Positions 35,779-44,991 of a stretch of DNA of 64,000 bases are shown here, one piece after another. Source of the DNA: Albirhodobacter sp042466415 (lineage in GTDB: Bacteria > Pseudomonadota > Alphaproteobacteria > Rhodobacterales > Rhodobacteraceae); contig NZ_JAXHCH010000002.1 in assembly GCF_042466415.1 (NCBI RefSeq), forward strand, positions 1,240,001-1,304,000, written 5' to 3'. Below the pieces are notes generated by a model that had not been told where the DNA came from, did no database searches, and was given only the letters and a program-made list of their open reading frames with translations. Every line of letters starts with the position of its first letter. The stretch's first letter is position 1. A program made the position numbers and the translations under genes.

Positions 35779-37635
35779 TTAGAGCGGCCAGAAAAAGAGC
35801 AGTGCAGGCACCGACACCGCGATGACGAGCAACTCCAGCGGAAGCCCCATCCGCCAGTAATCCGCGAAACGATATCCGCCCGGCCCCAAGATAATCGTGT
35901 TGTTTTTATGCCCGATCGGGGTCAAAAACGCGCAAGAAGCCGCAACCGCGACCGCCATCAAAAACGTGTCCGGGTTGGCATCCAGCGCCGTCGCAATCGA
36001 CAGCGAAATCGGCGCGGCGATCAGCGTGGTGGCCACATTATTCAAAAAATCCGACATCGTCATCGTCACGGCCATCAAGACGACCAATGTCACCCAAGGT
36101 GCGCTGCCTTGGGTCACCGCCAGAATTTGCTGAGCGATCAAATCCGCCCCCCCCGTGCGTTCGAACGCTTCCGCAAGCGGGATCAGACAGGCGAGCAAAA
36201 CGATGACCTTCCACTCGATCGAGGTGTAAACTTCGCGCCCGCTCACAAGGCCCAATGCGACAAAGGCTATCACCGCGATCCCCAAAGACACCGCAAGCGG
36301 CATCAATCCGGCCACCGCAAGCGCAACTGCGGCCAGAAAAATCCCGATCGACATTCCTGCTTTTCAACGTTGGATGACCTCCGTCCTGCGCCCCTCGATG
36401 GGCAAAACGCCCAGCCATTCGACCACGTTCGCAACACGCTCAGGCGTACCGAGCAACAACAAAACATCGCCCGCGCGAATGGGTAAAAGCCGCACGCGAT
36501 CGCGAAATCTGTGCCCCTCGCGCGCAACCCCGAGCAGTGTGACAGAATGCCTGTGCAGCAAGCCCAAACTGCGCGCTGTGCGTCCCGAAATCCGCGCCGT
36601 ATCGGGGACGATCGCCTCTTGCAGGGTCAGGCCCTTTGCCATCACGCCGCCTTCATGCTTTTCCGATCCCGCAAATTCCAGCGCCGTCTTGCCCATGAAC
36701 GCCTCGATGGCCTTCGGCTCGCCCTCAACGACAAGGAAATCGCCCGCCCGCAAGATCTCTTTACTCGCGAAACCGGGGCGACGCTTGCCGTCGCGGATCA
36801 GGCCGAGGATATGGACATCGACCTCATCGGCCACCGAATAAAGCTGCGCGACACGGATATCCTCTGGCTCTTTCGTGTTTTTCGCGTCCGCCGACTCCTC
36901 CGCCTTAGCGGAGTCTTTCGAAGCGTCCTTGGAGGAACCGGGGCGCTTTAGCTCGCCCACTTTAAGCTCAGCGACATAGCGCCCTTGCCGAATTTCCTGC
37001 CCCTCTTGCGCGCTTCCCGCACGATCGGGCAGCAAACGCCACCCAATCAGCGATACGAACGCAATGCCCGCCACCGCGACCGTCAAACCGACCGGCGTGA
37101 AATCGAACATGCCGAAGGGTGCGCCCAAAACATCCTGCCGGTACTCGGAAATTACGATGTTGGGCGGCGTGCCGATCAGGGTCACCATCCCGCCGAGGAT
37201 CGTCGCAAAGGACAAAGGCATCAAGCTTTGCCCTGCGACGCGTTTGGCCTTGTTGGCGGCCTCAATATCCAACGGCATCAACAACGCCAGCGCCGCGACA
37301 TTGTTAATGATTGCGGAGAGCACCGCCCCGACCCCACCGATCATCGCGATATGCAGCGGCAAGGGGCGATCAGGTTTCACGATGCGCGCCGCAACCAATT
37401 CAACCGCCCCCGACGAGGACAAGCCGCGCGAGACAATCAGCACCAACGCAATAATCGCGACAGCAGAATGGCCAAATCCCGAGAACACGTCTTCGGACGG
37501 CACCAACCCCAATGCGGCGGCAAGGATGAGCGCCCCGAACGCGACCAGATCGTACCGGATTTTGCCCCACACAAGCAGGACAAAGATCATTGTAAACAGT
37601 ACAAACATCTGCGTTTGCTCGTCGAAATACGCCAT
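35779..37635 (-). pseudogene. SLC13-family permease with TrkA-C domains, interrupted by an in-frame TGA
   Basis: One transporter ORF of about 618 codons split by a single TGA (36364-36366). The first part (37635-36364, 423 residues) has the N-terminal membrane helices with TPPNIVISEYR, a charged linker (KDASKDSAKAEESAD), then two TrkA-C/RCK domains (EILRAGDFLVVEGEP; LLPIRAGDVLLLLGTP). The second part (ATG 36354, 191 residues) has the C-terminal helices with FLNNVATTLIAAPISL and SCAFLTPIGHKNNTIILGPGG. The two parts share one reading frame, four codons apart. Change of one base (for example CGA to TGA) explains it. Two-polypeptide expression from the second ATG is possible, but its Shine-Dalgarno is too close. 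Family substrates are di/tricarboxylates or sulfate. Confidence 0.85.
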
Positions 37636-37794
37636 GCGCCCCCCAATCCTTCCGGACATCGCGCCCGAACACCTCAAATGTAGCGCGCAAAAGACCTAAG
37701 CGGTAGGAAATTAATCAAAACAATCACTTGCCGCGCGACGCTAACGTCCCGGGAGGGCGCATGACGGGGGCTGCCAAGCCCCGTTCAGATGGCG

Positions 37795-38247
37795 TCAAAC
37801 ATGCTGCGCCTTGTCCGTTTCCTTGTCCGTGACAGGGGCCGCCTGTGGGAAGATCAACTCGTATAACCATGTGAAGACAAAGGCGTATCCCATATAAAAG
37901 AGGGCAAACGCGATATCCATCATCAAGGCGTCAAGGATCGGGATTGCCAGCCACCACGCGAAAAACGGAAGCAGCATCAGAAGCAAGATGACCTCAAAAA
38001 GCACCGCATGGACGATCCGCAGCGGGACAGTTTTGCGCAAATCTCCCCGCCAACGTAGCATCGCTTTATCAAACAGGAGGTTGTAGGCGTAGTTCCAAAA
38101 GGTCGCGGCCGTTGCGCCGACGAGAACCACCACACCCATATCCGACATCGGATGTTTGAATAAAACCGCGAACAGCGGCGTCACAATGATCAACCCGAGA
38201 ATTTCAAAACTTAAAGCCTGTCGGATACGGTCGGCGGTCGTGCGCAT
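37795..38247 (-). CDS. PACE-family efflux transporter (AceI-like)
   Basis: 150 residues, four membrane helices arranged as two tandem bacterial transmembrane-pair domains. The essential membrane glutamate of Acinetobacter AceI, Glu15, is at the same position here (DRIRQALSFEILGLII), and the second repeat begins RIVHAVLFEVILLL. PACE proteins export biocides such as chlorhexidine and short-chain diamines (known of the family). The neighbouring plus-strand gene is a glutathionylspermidine-synthase-like enzyme, so a polyamine link is conceivable, but that is inference. The gene ends 548 bases before the start of the GspS-like gene reading the other way. Confidence 0.87.
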   Translation of the reverse strand: MRTTADRIRQALSFEILGLIIVTPLFAVLFKHPMSDMGVVVLVGATAATFWNYAYNLLFDKAMLRWRGDLRKTVPLRIVHAVLFEVILLLMLLPFFAWWLAIPILDALMMDIAFALFYMGYAFVFTWLYELIFPQAAPVTDKETDKAQHV

Positions 38248-38449
38248 GGAATGTCTGGTCTTTCTGCCAAAGAGTCGTTGTTTTTACAGGCAAGCGAAAC
38301 AATGATTTAACGATGCGGGAGCGTAGGCGACGAAATTGCCTGGCACAAGCAAAAGCCCCCGCCCGCGCGGCAATCCGCCACTGGAAACCAACGTAAAAAC
38401 CGATTAAACCCTTTGCCGGAGGCTGCAGATTGCGGCTTGAGGAGGATGG

Positions 38450-39676
38450 ATGCACAAAATCGCGCTACCCGAGCGCCCAAATTGGCGCGCGTATGCCAAA
38501 GAGGTCGGTTTTACCTTTGCTGATATGCACGGTGAGCCCTATTGGGATGAAAGCTCGGCATACGAATTCAGCCTTGAGCAAATCGAAACCGACCTTGAAG
38601 ATCCCGCAACTGAATTGCACGACATGTGCCGTGAAGCGGTGGATCACATCGTCAAAAGCGAAGCCCTGCTCGACCGTTTGGCAATTCCCGATGCGCATCG
38701 CGATCTGGTTTTGGAAAGCTGGCAACGTCAGGACCCCGAAATCTACGGGCGGTTCGATTTCGCCTATGATGGGCGATCGCCCGCCAAGCTATTGGAATAC
38801 AACGCTGATACGCCGACATCGCTCTATGAGAGCGCCGCATTTCAGTGGCAGTGGCTTGAAGATCAGGTCGGCGCGGGCGTCTTGCCGCACGGGTCGGATC
38901 AATTCAACGGCATTCACGAGGCGCTCGCCGCGCGGTTCCGCGCCGTGTTCGCCCCCAAAAGCCAGCTCCACTTTACCGCCGTTGCCGGAAATCCCGAGGA
39001 TTACGGAACGGTCGAGGCTCTCGGTTGGGCCGCCCGCGAGGCTGGGCTGGGCGCGCATTATTGCGATCTTGAAAGCATCGCGATCAGCGATGAGGGGCAG
39101 TTCCTCGACGATAAAGACCGCGTCATGGGCGTTTTGTTCAAACTCTACCCGTGGGAAGATTTACTTCGGGATGATTATGCAAAATACATCCGGGATTCCA
39201 ATTGCCTGATGCTTGAACCGGCATGGAAGGCTGTGGTGTCCAACAAGGGCCTGCTGCCGGTTTTGTGGCAGATGTTCGAGGGGCACCCGAACCTCCTGCC
39301 CGCGTTTTTCGAGGCCGATCTCGGCGGCGGAATGACGCAAGATGGGCCGGTCGCGCAAGATGTCGTGCAGTCGTTCTCTCGCGCCGAGGCCCAGCTCAAC
39401 GCAGGCTACGTCCGCAAACCGATCTTGTCGCGCGAGGGCGCATCGGTGGATATCTTCAAGGACGGCGCCCTTCTGGAACAGGCCAAAAACTCCGAATATT
39501 CCGATTATCCGCGTGTTATCCAAGCCTATGCCCCCTTACCCGAATTCGACGGTTTCCGGCCCGTGATCGGCGCATGGATCGTGGGCGATAGCTGTGCGGG
39601 CATCGGGATCCGCGAGGACAAATCGCGGATCACGCAGGATCTGTCGCGTTTCAAACCGCACTACATCAAAGCCTAG
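38450..39676 (+). CDS. glutathionylspermidine synthase family protein (YgiC/YjfC-like ATP-grasp)
   Basis: 408 residues. The ATP-grasp synthetase fold of the glutathionylspermidine synthase family is present without the N-terminal amidase domain of E. coli Gsp: LLEYNADTPTSLYESA (substrate/metal loop), CLMLEPAWKAVVSNKGLLPVLW, and RKPILSREGASVDIF. E. coli YgiC and YjfC have this layout; YgiC's product is not fully known. A lipoprotein of the DUF1190 (YgiB) family follows 52 bases later, the same pairing as ygiB-ygiC in E. coli but in reverse order. Likely substrates are a peptide plus an amine; this is inference. Confidence 0.9.
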   Translation: MHKIALPERPNWRAYAKEVGFTFADMHGEPYWDESSAYEFSLEQIETDLEDPATELHDMCREAVDHIVKSEALLDRLAIPDAHRDLVLESWQRQDPEIYGRFDFAYDGRSPAKLLEYNADTPTSLYESAAFQWQWLEDQVGAGVLPHGSDQFNGIHEALAARFRAVFAPKSQLHFTAVAGNPEDYGTVEALGWAAREAGLGAHYCDLESIAISDEGQFLDDKDRVMGVLFKLYPWEDLLRDDYAKYIRDSNCLMLEPAWKAVVSNKGLLPVLWQMFEGHPNLLPAFFEADLGGGMTQDGPVAQDVVQSFSRAEAQLNAGYVRKPILSREGASVDIFKDGALLEQAKNSEYSDYPRVIQAYAPLPEFDGFRPVIGAWIVGDSCAGIGIREDKSRITQDLSRFKPHYIKA

Positions 39677-39728
39677 CGATCAGGCCGTGAATTTCAAACG
39701 AACCACCCAACCACAAGGTAGAACCGTC

Positions 39729-40310
39729 ATGACAAAACGCTCCAAACGGGTTGCGATCGCGATCCTCGGCGCCGCTGCTTTCACACTTGCGGGCTGCCAA
39801 GAGGAACAGGTGGATGCGCAAGCCTTTCCCGATCTGAAAAGCTGCACAGAGGCGGCTTCAAAGGGTGGGCTATTCTCCGTTGAGGATTGCCGCACGTCCT
39901 TCGCGGAGGCCGAAACCCTCCATGTCGAAGCCGCGCCGCGCTATGACAGTGTCGAAGTGTGCGAAGAACAGCATGGTGAGGGCGCATGCGGCACTGAAGC
40001 GGCCGCGCAGCAGGGCGGATCGGGCAGCATCTTCATGCCTTTGCTCGCAGGCTACCTGATCGGTAATATGCTCGGCGGGCGGAGCGGGATGGCGGGCGCG
40101 CAGCCCCTCTACAAGACGCCCGATGGTAAATTTACCAATGCCGCCCGCACCAGCACCTATTCGAGCAATAGCGGCGCGGCGAAACTGGGCGCGTCCCAGT
40201 TCACGCGCCCCGCTGCCACGGCAGGCAAAGCCCCCATGACGAAAGCCACGGCCGCCTCGCGCGGCGGATTCGGGAAGGCGGGCGGCACCCGCACCGGTTT
40301 TGGCGGTTAA
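39729..40310 (+). CDS. DUF1190 (YgiB-like) lipoprotein
   Basis: 193 residues. Signal peptide with lipobox FTLAGC, then a conserved cysteine-containing segment (KSCTEAASKG, EDCRTSFAEA, VEVCEEQHGEGACG) and a C-terminal region that is Gly/Ser/Ala-rich with the typical FTRPAATAGKAP and RGGFGKAGGT tail. DUF1190 proteins are outer-membrane or periplasmic lipoproteins of unknown function associated with YgiC-type ATP-grasp genes. ATG 39729 follows AAGGT and starts the signal peptide; the frame stays open upstream only through overlap with the GspS-like gene. Confidence 0.85.
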   Translation: MTKRSKRVAIAILGAAAFTLAGCQEEQVDAQAFPDLKSCTEAASKGGLFSVEDCRTSFAEAETLHVEAAPRYDSVEVCEEQHGEGACGTEAAAQQGGSGSIFMPLLAGYLIGNMLGGRSGMAGAQPLYKTPDGKFTNAARTSTYSSNSGAAKLGASQFTRPAATAGKAPMTKATAASRGGFGKAGGTRTGFGG

Positions 40311-40367
40311 CCTCGCCCTGCGCGCGCCCGCTTGAGTTCACCGCGGCAAGCTGTCAGGACTAATACC

Positions 40368-41411
40368 ATGCGTATTCTCGCCGTCCTCACCGTCAAGAAT
40401 GAAGCGCCGTTCCTGATCGAATGGCTGGCGCATCATCGTGCGATCGGGTTCACGGATTTTCTCGTGTTCTCCAACGATTGCACGGATGGCACCGATGCGA
40501 TGCTGGACCGGCTCCAAACATTGGGGTGGCTCACGCACATCCGCCAAAGTGGCCCGTTTGAGGAAGGCCCGCAGTGGTGCGCGTTGAAAGCGGCGGACAA
40601 GCACGATCTGGTGGCGCAAGCGGATTGGATTTTAGTCTGCGATATCGACGAATTCGTCAATATTCACGCCGGCGATGGTCGCCTGCCTGCGCTCTTTGAG
40701 GCCCTGCCCGACGCCACGGCGATTCCCCTGACATGGCGGCTTTTCGGGAATGCGGGCGTGATCGAGATGGCCGATACCCCCATCACCGCGCAGTTCACTC
40801 TCGCGGCGCCAAAGGAGATGGGTTGGCCATGGCGAGCGGCTTTGTTCAAAACGCTGTTTCGGAACGATGGGACATATCGCAAGCTCGGCGTCCATCGCCC
40901 CCGCTCGCCCGATCGGGATAAATTGGCCAATGCCCGTTGGTTTGACGGGTCAGGTCGCGCCCTCGACGGGCCATTCTTGACGTCGCGTATTTTCTCCGAT
41001 TTCGGGCGGGACAACTACCAGATCGCACAGCTGAACCATTATGCCCTCGGCGCGATGCAAAGCTATATCCTCAAATGCGATCGCGGGCGGGCCAATCGGT
41101 CAGCCTCGACGTTCGATATGTCCTATTGGGTTGAACGGAATTTCTGCGCACAACAGGATACGACCATCCATCGCATGACCGAGTTGGCCGCCCCCCTTCG
41201 CGCCGAATTGAGGGGCGATCCGGTCTTGCGCGATCTCCACGCGGTCGCCGTGGACTGGCGGCGATCACGGTTCGAGGCGCTGATGTTGGAGGAGCCGTTC
41301 CGCGCATTATTCGGCCGCTTGCTACTGTGCCCGCCTTCGCAACCTCTGTCGCCCCATGCGGCACGACAGATGATGCAGTACGGCCTGCTAGCGCGCGCGG
41401 CGGATATCTAG
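40368..41411 (+). CDS. glycosyltransferase family 2-like protein
   Basis: 347 residues. The GT-A fold N-terminus (MRILAVLTVKNEAPFLIEWLAHH) and a DxD-type motif DIDEF (Asp92-Asp94) mark it as a glycosyltransferase of the Glyco_tranf_2_4/GT92-like group common in Rhodobacterales. Later come PKEMGWPWRAALFK and LNHYALGAMQSYILKCDRG, typical of this group. Acceptor and sugar are unknown; such enzymes usually act on surface polysaccharide or glycolipid. It is followed by a gene of unknown function on the same strand with a 210-base gap. Confidence 0.88.
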   Translation: MRILAVLTVKNEAPFLIEWLAHHRAIGFTDFLVFSNDCTDGTDAMLDRLQTLGWLTHIRQSGPFEEGPQWCALKAADKHDLVAQADWILVCDIDEFVNIHAGDGRLPALFEALPDATAIPLTWRLFGNAGVIEMADTPITAQFTLAAPKEMGWPWRAALFKTLFRNDGTYRKLGVHRPRSPDRDKLANARWFDGSGRALDGPFLTSRIFSDFGRDNYQIAQLNHYALGAMQSYILKCDRGRANRSASTFDMSYWVERNFCAQQDTTIHRMTELAAPLRAELRGDPVLRDLHAVAVDWRRSRFEALMLEEPFRALFGRLLLCPPSQPLSPHAARQMMQYGLLARAADI

Positions 41412-41621
41412 ACGGTTTGTGCGATGCGCCGCGCGATTGTCGTCGATCACGCAACACTGAACGCCCATCCGCGGGATTGATGCGAGATAAAAAGATAAAT
41501 CTTAGGAATATCTTGTCGACTGCACATTTCTGCCCAGATTGGGGAAGATATAATTTCAAAATCAGCCATGCGAGCGGAGCTCTCCGCGGCACGTGACCTG
41601 ACGAAGCCGACGGAGGACGAC

Positions 41622-42599
41622 ATGCCAATGACCAAGCCCGCCCCCAACGCCGCCGATGCTGCGCCGGAGCGTGACGCAAACGAATTGGCATGGTGGGATA
41701 GTTTGGAGCTGATCGGCGATGACGCCGGATATTACGAGCCCTTAGGCCAACGCCACGGCGCGTTTTTCTCTGATCAAGGCACAACCTTGCTCGTCACATT
41801 TGAGCGGGCGGAAGATATCCGTGGCACCAATCCCGATCAGTTGCCGATGGCTTTTGGCCTGACAAAACCGCACGGATGGTCGTCGCTCACCCTGATTTGC
41901 GACGGCGACACCTGGTTCCGCGATCCCGCGGTCTATGCCTATTTTGATCGCCTCGTAGATGATGCCTTCTTTGAGGATTTTGAGCGGGTCGTGTTTTACG
42001 GCGCGGGCGCTTGCGGGTATGCGGCGGCGGCATTTTCGGTCACCGCGCCGGGTGCGACGGTCATCGCCGTCCAACCGCAAGCAACCCTTGATCCGCAAAT
42101 TGCGGGCTGGGATCAGCGTTTTCTCGATCAACGCCGCACGTCTTTCGCGGATCGCTATGGCTTCGCACCCGATATGCTAGAGGGAGCGGGGCAAGGTTTT
42201 GTCGTGTTCGACCCCTCGCAGACCATGGACGCGATGCATGCCGCGCTGTTCACGCGGCCCTACGTCACCAAATTATCTTGCCCGTATCTCGGACCGCGAA
42301 TCGAACAGATCTTGACCGAGATGGATGTTTTGACACCCTGCCTTGAGGCAGCTTGCGCGGGCACGTTCGACGCGCTGACCTTTTGGAAGCTCTACCGCGC
42401 CCGCCGCAATGCCCCGCGATATTTGCGTGGTTTGACGGCCGTTCTCGACCAGAAAGGCCGCCCGCTTCTGGCGGCGATCTTATGCCGTAACGTTGTTGAG
42501 CGCCTGAACGGGCCCCGCTTCCGCAGTCGACTGGCGGAGTTGGAGGAACAGTTGGCCAAGGATGGACTCGTTTTGCCACCGCTTCGTGAAACGGCCTGA
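41622..42599 (+). CDS. conserved protein of unknown function
   Basis: 325 residues, no signal peptide. The central stretch FYGAGACGYAAAAFSVTAPGATVIAVQPQATLDP suggests a small nucleotide- or acyl-binding Rossmann-like or hydrolase-like fold. Similar Rhodobacterales proteins are sometimes labelled phosphoadenosine phosphosulfate reductase, but I see no reductase motif (no ECG-like catalytic cysteine), so I do not accept that name. ATG 41622 is chosen for its strong GGAGG Shine-Dalgarno; an ATG at 41568 has none. It lies downstream of the glycosyltransferase gene on the same strand, and a hairpin with A/T tails follows it. Confidence 0.8.
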   Translation: MPMTKPAPNAADAAPERDANELAWWDSLELIGDDAGYYEPLGQRHGAFFSDQGTTLLVTFERAEDIRGTNPDQLPMAFGLTKPHGWSSLTLICDGDTWFRDPAVYAYFDRLVDDAFFEDFERVVFYGAGACGYAAAAFSVTAPGATVIAVQPQATLDPQIAGWDQRFLDQRRTSFADRYGFAPDMLEGAGQGFVVFDPSQTMDAMHAALFTRPYVTKLSCPYLGPRIEQILTEMDVLTPCLEAACAGTFDALTFWKLYRARRNAPRYLRGLTAVLDQKGRPLLAAILCRNVVERLNGPRFRSRLAELEEQLAKDGLVLPPLRETA

Positions 42600-42657
42600 C
42601 GCGCGGAGCTCGCCAAGACAACGCCATCCGAGACATCGCCCATAGTTATCATCGGCG

Positions 42658-42699
42658 CATGAAAAAGCGCGGCCGCCGAAGCGCCGCGCCTTTTTCATG
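42658..42699. terminator. bidirectional rho-independent terminator
   Basis: Long inverted repeat CATGAAAAAGCGCGGC ... GCCGCGCCTTTTTCATG with one bulged C and a nine-base loop. It has A and T runs on the two sides, so it can terminate both the gene ending at 42599 (+) and the DUF1127 gene (-). Confidence 0.85.
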
Positions 42700-42731
42700 T
42701 CTCATACGACCTAAAGCCGCTATCTTATCGA

Positions 42732-42956
42732 TCAGATGTAAAACTGATCGCGGAAGACGTGGTAGACGATATCGTCACGCTTTACGCCGAGCTCTGCAAG
42801 CTTCTCGTCCGACAATGCGTTCAAACGCTCGATCTCGCGGGTGCGGCTGTGGCGCGTCATGTAGATATCGAGGCCGACAACGATTGCGCTTTTGAGGCTT
42901 GCCCAGAACGAATTGCCCGAAGCGGTATTGGAAGCTGTGTAGGATACGGATGCCAT
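42732..42956 (-). CDS. DUF1127 domain small protein
   Basis: 74 residues. After a short Ser/Thr-rich start and a hydrophobic part (SFWASLKSAIVVGLDIYM) comes the DUF1127 motif RTREIERLNALSDEKLAELGVKRDDI. DUF1127 proteins are small, Arg-rich and conserved in alphaproteobacteria, some linked to phosphate metabolism or RNA binding; the precise role here is unknown. ATG 42956 is preceded by GGAGAG; the longer frame to 43085 lacks support. Confidence 0.85.
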   Translation of the reverse strand: MASVSYTASNTASGNSFWASLKSAIVVGLDIYMTRHSRTREIERLNALSDEKLAELGVKRDDIVYHVFRDQFYI

Positions 42957-43212
42957 GTCAATCTCTCCAGATGAGGATGTTGGGTGGGGCTGTCTTTCCC
43001 CTGTTGAGATCAACATAGGACAGGATAGGTGACGTAACCACTGACAATGCCGCATTGCGGCTATGCATATTTTGCAGCGCAGCATTTAGGCAGTTTTAAA
43101 ACTTTCACGATAAAGGGCGGCGACAGTTTCCTGCCCCGCCCCCAAACGCATCCGCCTCATTCGATGCACGCCAATCGGATCAATCGGCCGATCAGATCAT
43201 CGCGCCCGCGCT

Positions 43213-43249
43213 ATTAAACGGGTGCGATTAAACGGGTGCGATTAAACCC
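43213..43249. repeat. 14-bp tandem repeat
   Basis: Unit ATTAAACGGGTGCG occurs twice fully (43213-43226, 43227-43240), then partly (ATTAAACCC). It lies in a stretch of about 327 bases (42957-43283) with no gene, between the DUF1127 promoter region and the end of the small lipoprotein gene. Nothing else is recognised in that stretch. Confidence 0.85.
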
Positions 43250-43283
43250 GAGAGATCAAACCCTGCCGATCCGCCCGCTTTTG

Positions 43284-43589
43284 TCAGCACGCATAGGCCC
43301 GCGCCCGGATCTGCAGCGCAGGCACCCCCGGCTCGACGCGCTCAAATACGACACGGTTGCCGCCCGAGCGCTTGGCTTCGTCCAGAACCTGATTGCGCGC
43401 ATACCGCGTGCCCTGCCCTGCGAACGGCCCGTATAGCGGCGGTTCCACCGAGATATTCGTCAAAAAGCGGCATTGCGCGACCTCGTTGGCCTCCACCGCA
43501 ACAACACCCGAGGCCGCCCGCAACCCCGGATCATTGCACGCAGACAGCCCGATAACCCCCGCCAGCATCATCGCCACATTCATTCGCAT
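43284..43589 (-). CDS. small DUF4156-like lipoprotein
   Basis: 101 residues. A lipoprotein signal (AGVIGLSAC, Cys18) precedes a short domain with AQCRFLTNISVEPP and RYARNQVLDEAKRSGGNRVVFERV, which resembles DUF4156 proteins such as RcsF-like envelope proteins. I chose ATG 43589; the long upstream frame to 43964 overlaps pyrC on the other strand and is rejected. The function is unknown. Confidence 0.75.
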   Translation of the reverse strand: MRMNVAMMLAGVIGLSACNDPGLRAASGVVAVEANEVAQCRFLTNISVEPPLYGPFAGQGTRYARNQVLDEAKRSGGNRVVFERVEPGVPALQIRARAYAC

Positions 43590-43848
43590 TGTCTTACCTG
43601 CCCGTTTTGCCCGCATGGTTGCGGCGCTTGGCACCTCATTGGGGGGCACAATCGCCCGCCCGCCGCGCCGCGCCGTTAGGCCCCATATTTGCAGCGCACC
43701 ATCGCCCCGCGCAATGGCGCGATGCCGCGAGCGCGTCACGAGCGCGTGAAAGCCCTCATAAGACGATGCGGGACAAAGGGCGCATAAAGCAGGCCAGCGA
43801 GGGGCAAATTTACTGGAAAGGATCTGCGCGAGGGTGTAACCCATCTGC

Positions 43849-44889
43849 ATGACCCAGATCACCATCCCCCGCCCCGATGATTGGCACCTGCACCTGCGCG
43901 ATGGCGCGATGATGCAAGGTGTTTTGCCCGAAACCACGCGCCATTTCGCCCGCGCGATCATCATGCCAAACCTCGTCCCCCCGGTCGTGACGGCGGCGGA
44001 TGCGATGGCGTACCGCGAGCGTATTTTGGCGGCCCTGCCCGAGGGCGCGCAGTTTGATCCGCTGATGGTGCTCTACCTGACGGAAGACACCGACCCCGCC
44101 GATGTCGCCGCCGCCCATGCCACGGGGCTGGTGAAGTCCGTCAAACTCTATCCGGCGGGCGCGACGACGAATTCCCACGGCGGCGTGCGCGACTTCGACA
44201 AAGTCCGCGCTGTGTTCGAGACAATGGCAGAGATCGGCATGCCGCTGTGCATGCACGGCGAAGTCACAACGCCGGAGGTTGATATCTTCGACCGCGAGGC
44301 GGTGTTTATCGAGACGATCCTCGATCCGATCCGCCGCAAAACGCCAGATCTGCGCGTGGTGATGGAACATATCACCACAAAACAAGGCGTCGACTATGCG
44401 CGATCGGGCGGGGACACTTTGGCCGCCACGATCACCACGCATCACCTGATCATCAACCGTAACCACATCCTCGTGGGCGGCATCAAACCGCATTATTATT
44501 GCCTGCCGGTGGCCAAGCGCGAAGAACACCGCCTTGCCCTCGTCGAGGCCGCGACCTCTGGCGATGCGCGTTTCTTCCTTGGCACCGATAGCGCCCCCCA
44601 TGCCGATCACCTCAAAGAACATGCCTGCGGGTGCGCGGGATGTTTCACCGCGACGAACACGATGCAACTCCTCGCCCATGTGTTCGATGCGCAAGGCAAG
44701 CTCGATGAGCTCGCGAAATTTGCGTCGCAAAACGGCCCCGCGTTCTACCGCCTGCCTGAAAACACCGCGCAGATGACATTGGTGAAAACTGATGAAGCCG
44801 CGCAATGGCCCGACAAAATCATGACAGAGGCCGGCCCCGTGACCGTCTTCGACCCCGGCTTCCCCGTGTATTGGCACGTTCAACCCTGA
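43849..44889 (+). CDS. pyrC: dihydroorotase (class II, PyrC)
   Basis: 346 residues, the normal class II length. It forms dihydroorotate from N-carbamoyl-aspartate in pyrimidine synthesis, using two zinc ions. Metal site: HLHLR (His13, His15), carbamylated Lys99 in VKLYPAGATTNS, His in MPLCMHGEV, His in VVMEHITT, and Asp in LGTDSAPH. pyrE follows on the same strand after 102 bases, so consecutive-step genes are together. The Shine-Dalgarno is distant (GAGGG), but the N-terminus fits the family exactly. Confidence 0.96.
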   Translation: MTQITIPRPDDWHLHLRDGAMMQGVLPETTRHFARAIIMPNLVPPVVTAADAMAYRERILAALPEGAQFDPLMVLYLTEDTDPADVAAAHATGLVKSVKLYPAGATTNSHGGVRDFDKVRAVFETMAEIGMPLCMHGEVTTPEVDIFDREAVFIETILDPIRRKTPDLRVVMEHITTKQGVDYARSGGDTLAATITTHHLIINRNHILVGGIKPHYYCLPVAKREEHRLALVEAATSGDARFFLGTDSAPHADHLKEHACGCAGCFTATNTMQLLAHVFDAQGKLDELAKFASQNGPAFYRLPENTAQMTLVKTDEAAQWPDKIMTEAGPVTVFDPGFPVYWHVQP

Positions 44890-44920
44890 CTTTAAAAATC
44901 GCGCCCGCCTCACCCGCGCT

Positions 44921-44953
44921 GCCTTGATCACGAACGGCGACCGTGCTCAAGGC
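44921..44953 (+). promoter_or_regulatory. pyrE leader stem-loop
   Basis: Near-perfect 12-bp inverted repeat GCCTTGATCACG / CGTGCTCAAGGC (one mismatch), nine-base loop, 38 bases before the pyrE start. It could be an attenuator or a transcript-stabilising hairpin in the pyrC-pyrE mRNA; there is no run of T after it, so termination is unlikely. Confidence 0.55.
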
Positions 44954-44991
44954 AAAGCGGGGCGCGCTCGGCCCTTGAGAAGGAAAAGACG

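Noticed and set aside
36364..36366. TGA read as selenocysteine in the SLC13-family gene
   Set aside because: The position is in a linker after the RCK domain where a redox residue has no role, and no obvious SECIS-like hairpin follows; nonsense mutation or sequencing error is simpler.
38248..38449. Possible small gene between the PACE and GspS-like genes
   Set aside because: The only frames are short and run into the neighbouring genes; nothing supports coding.
43213..43249. CRISPR-like array
   Set aside because: The 14-bp units are directly adjacent with no spacers and only two and a half copies.
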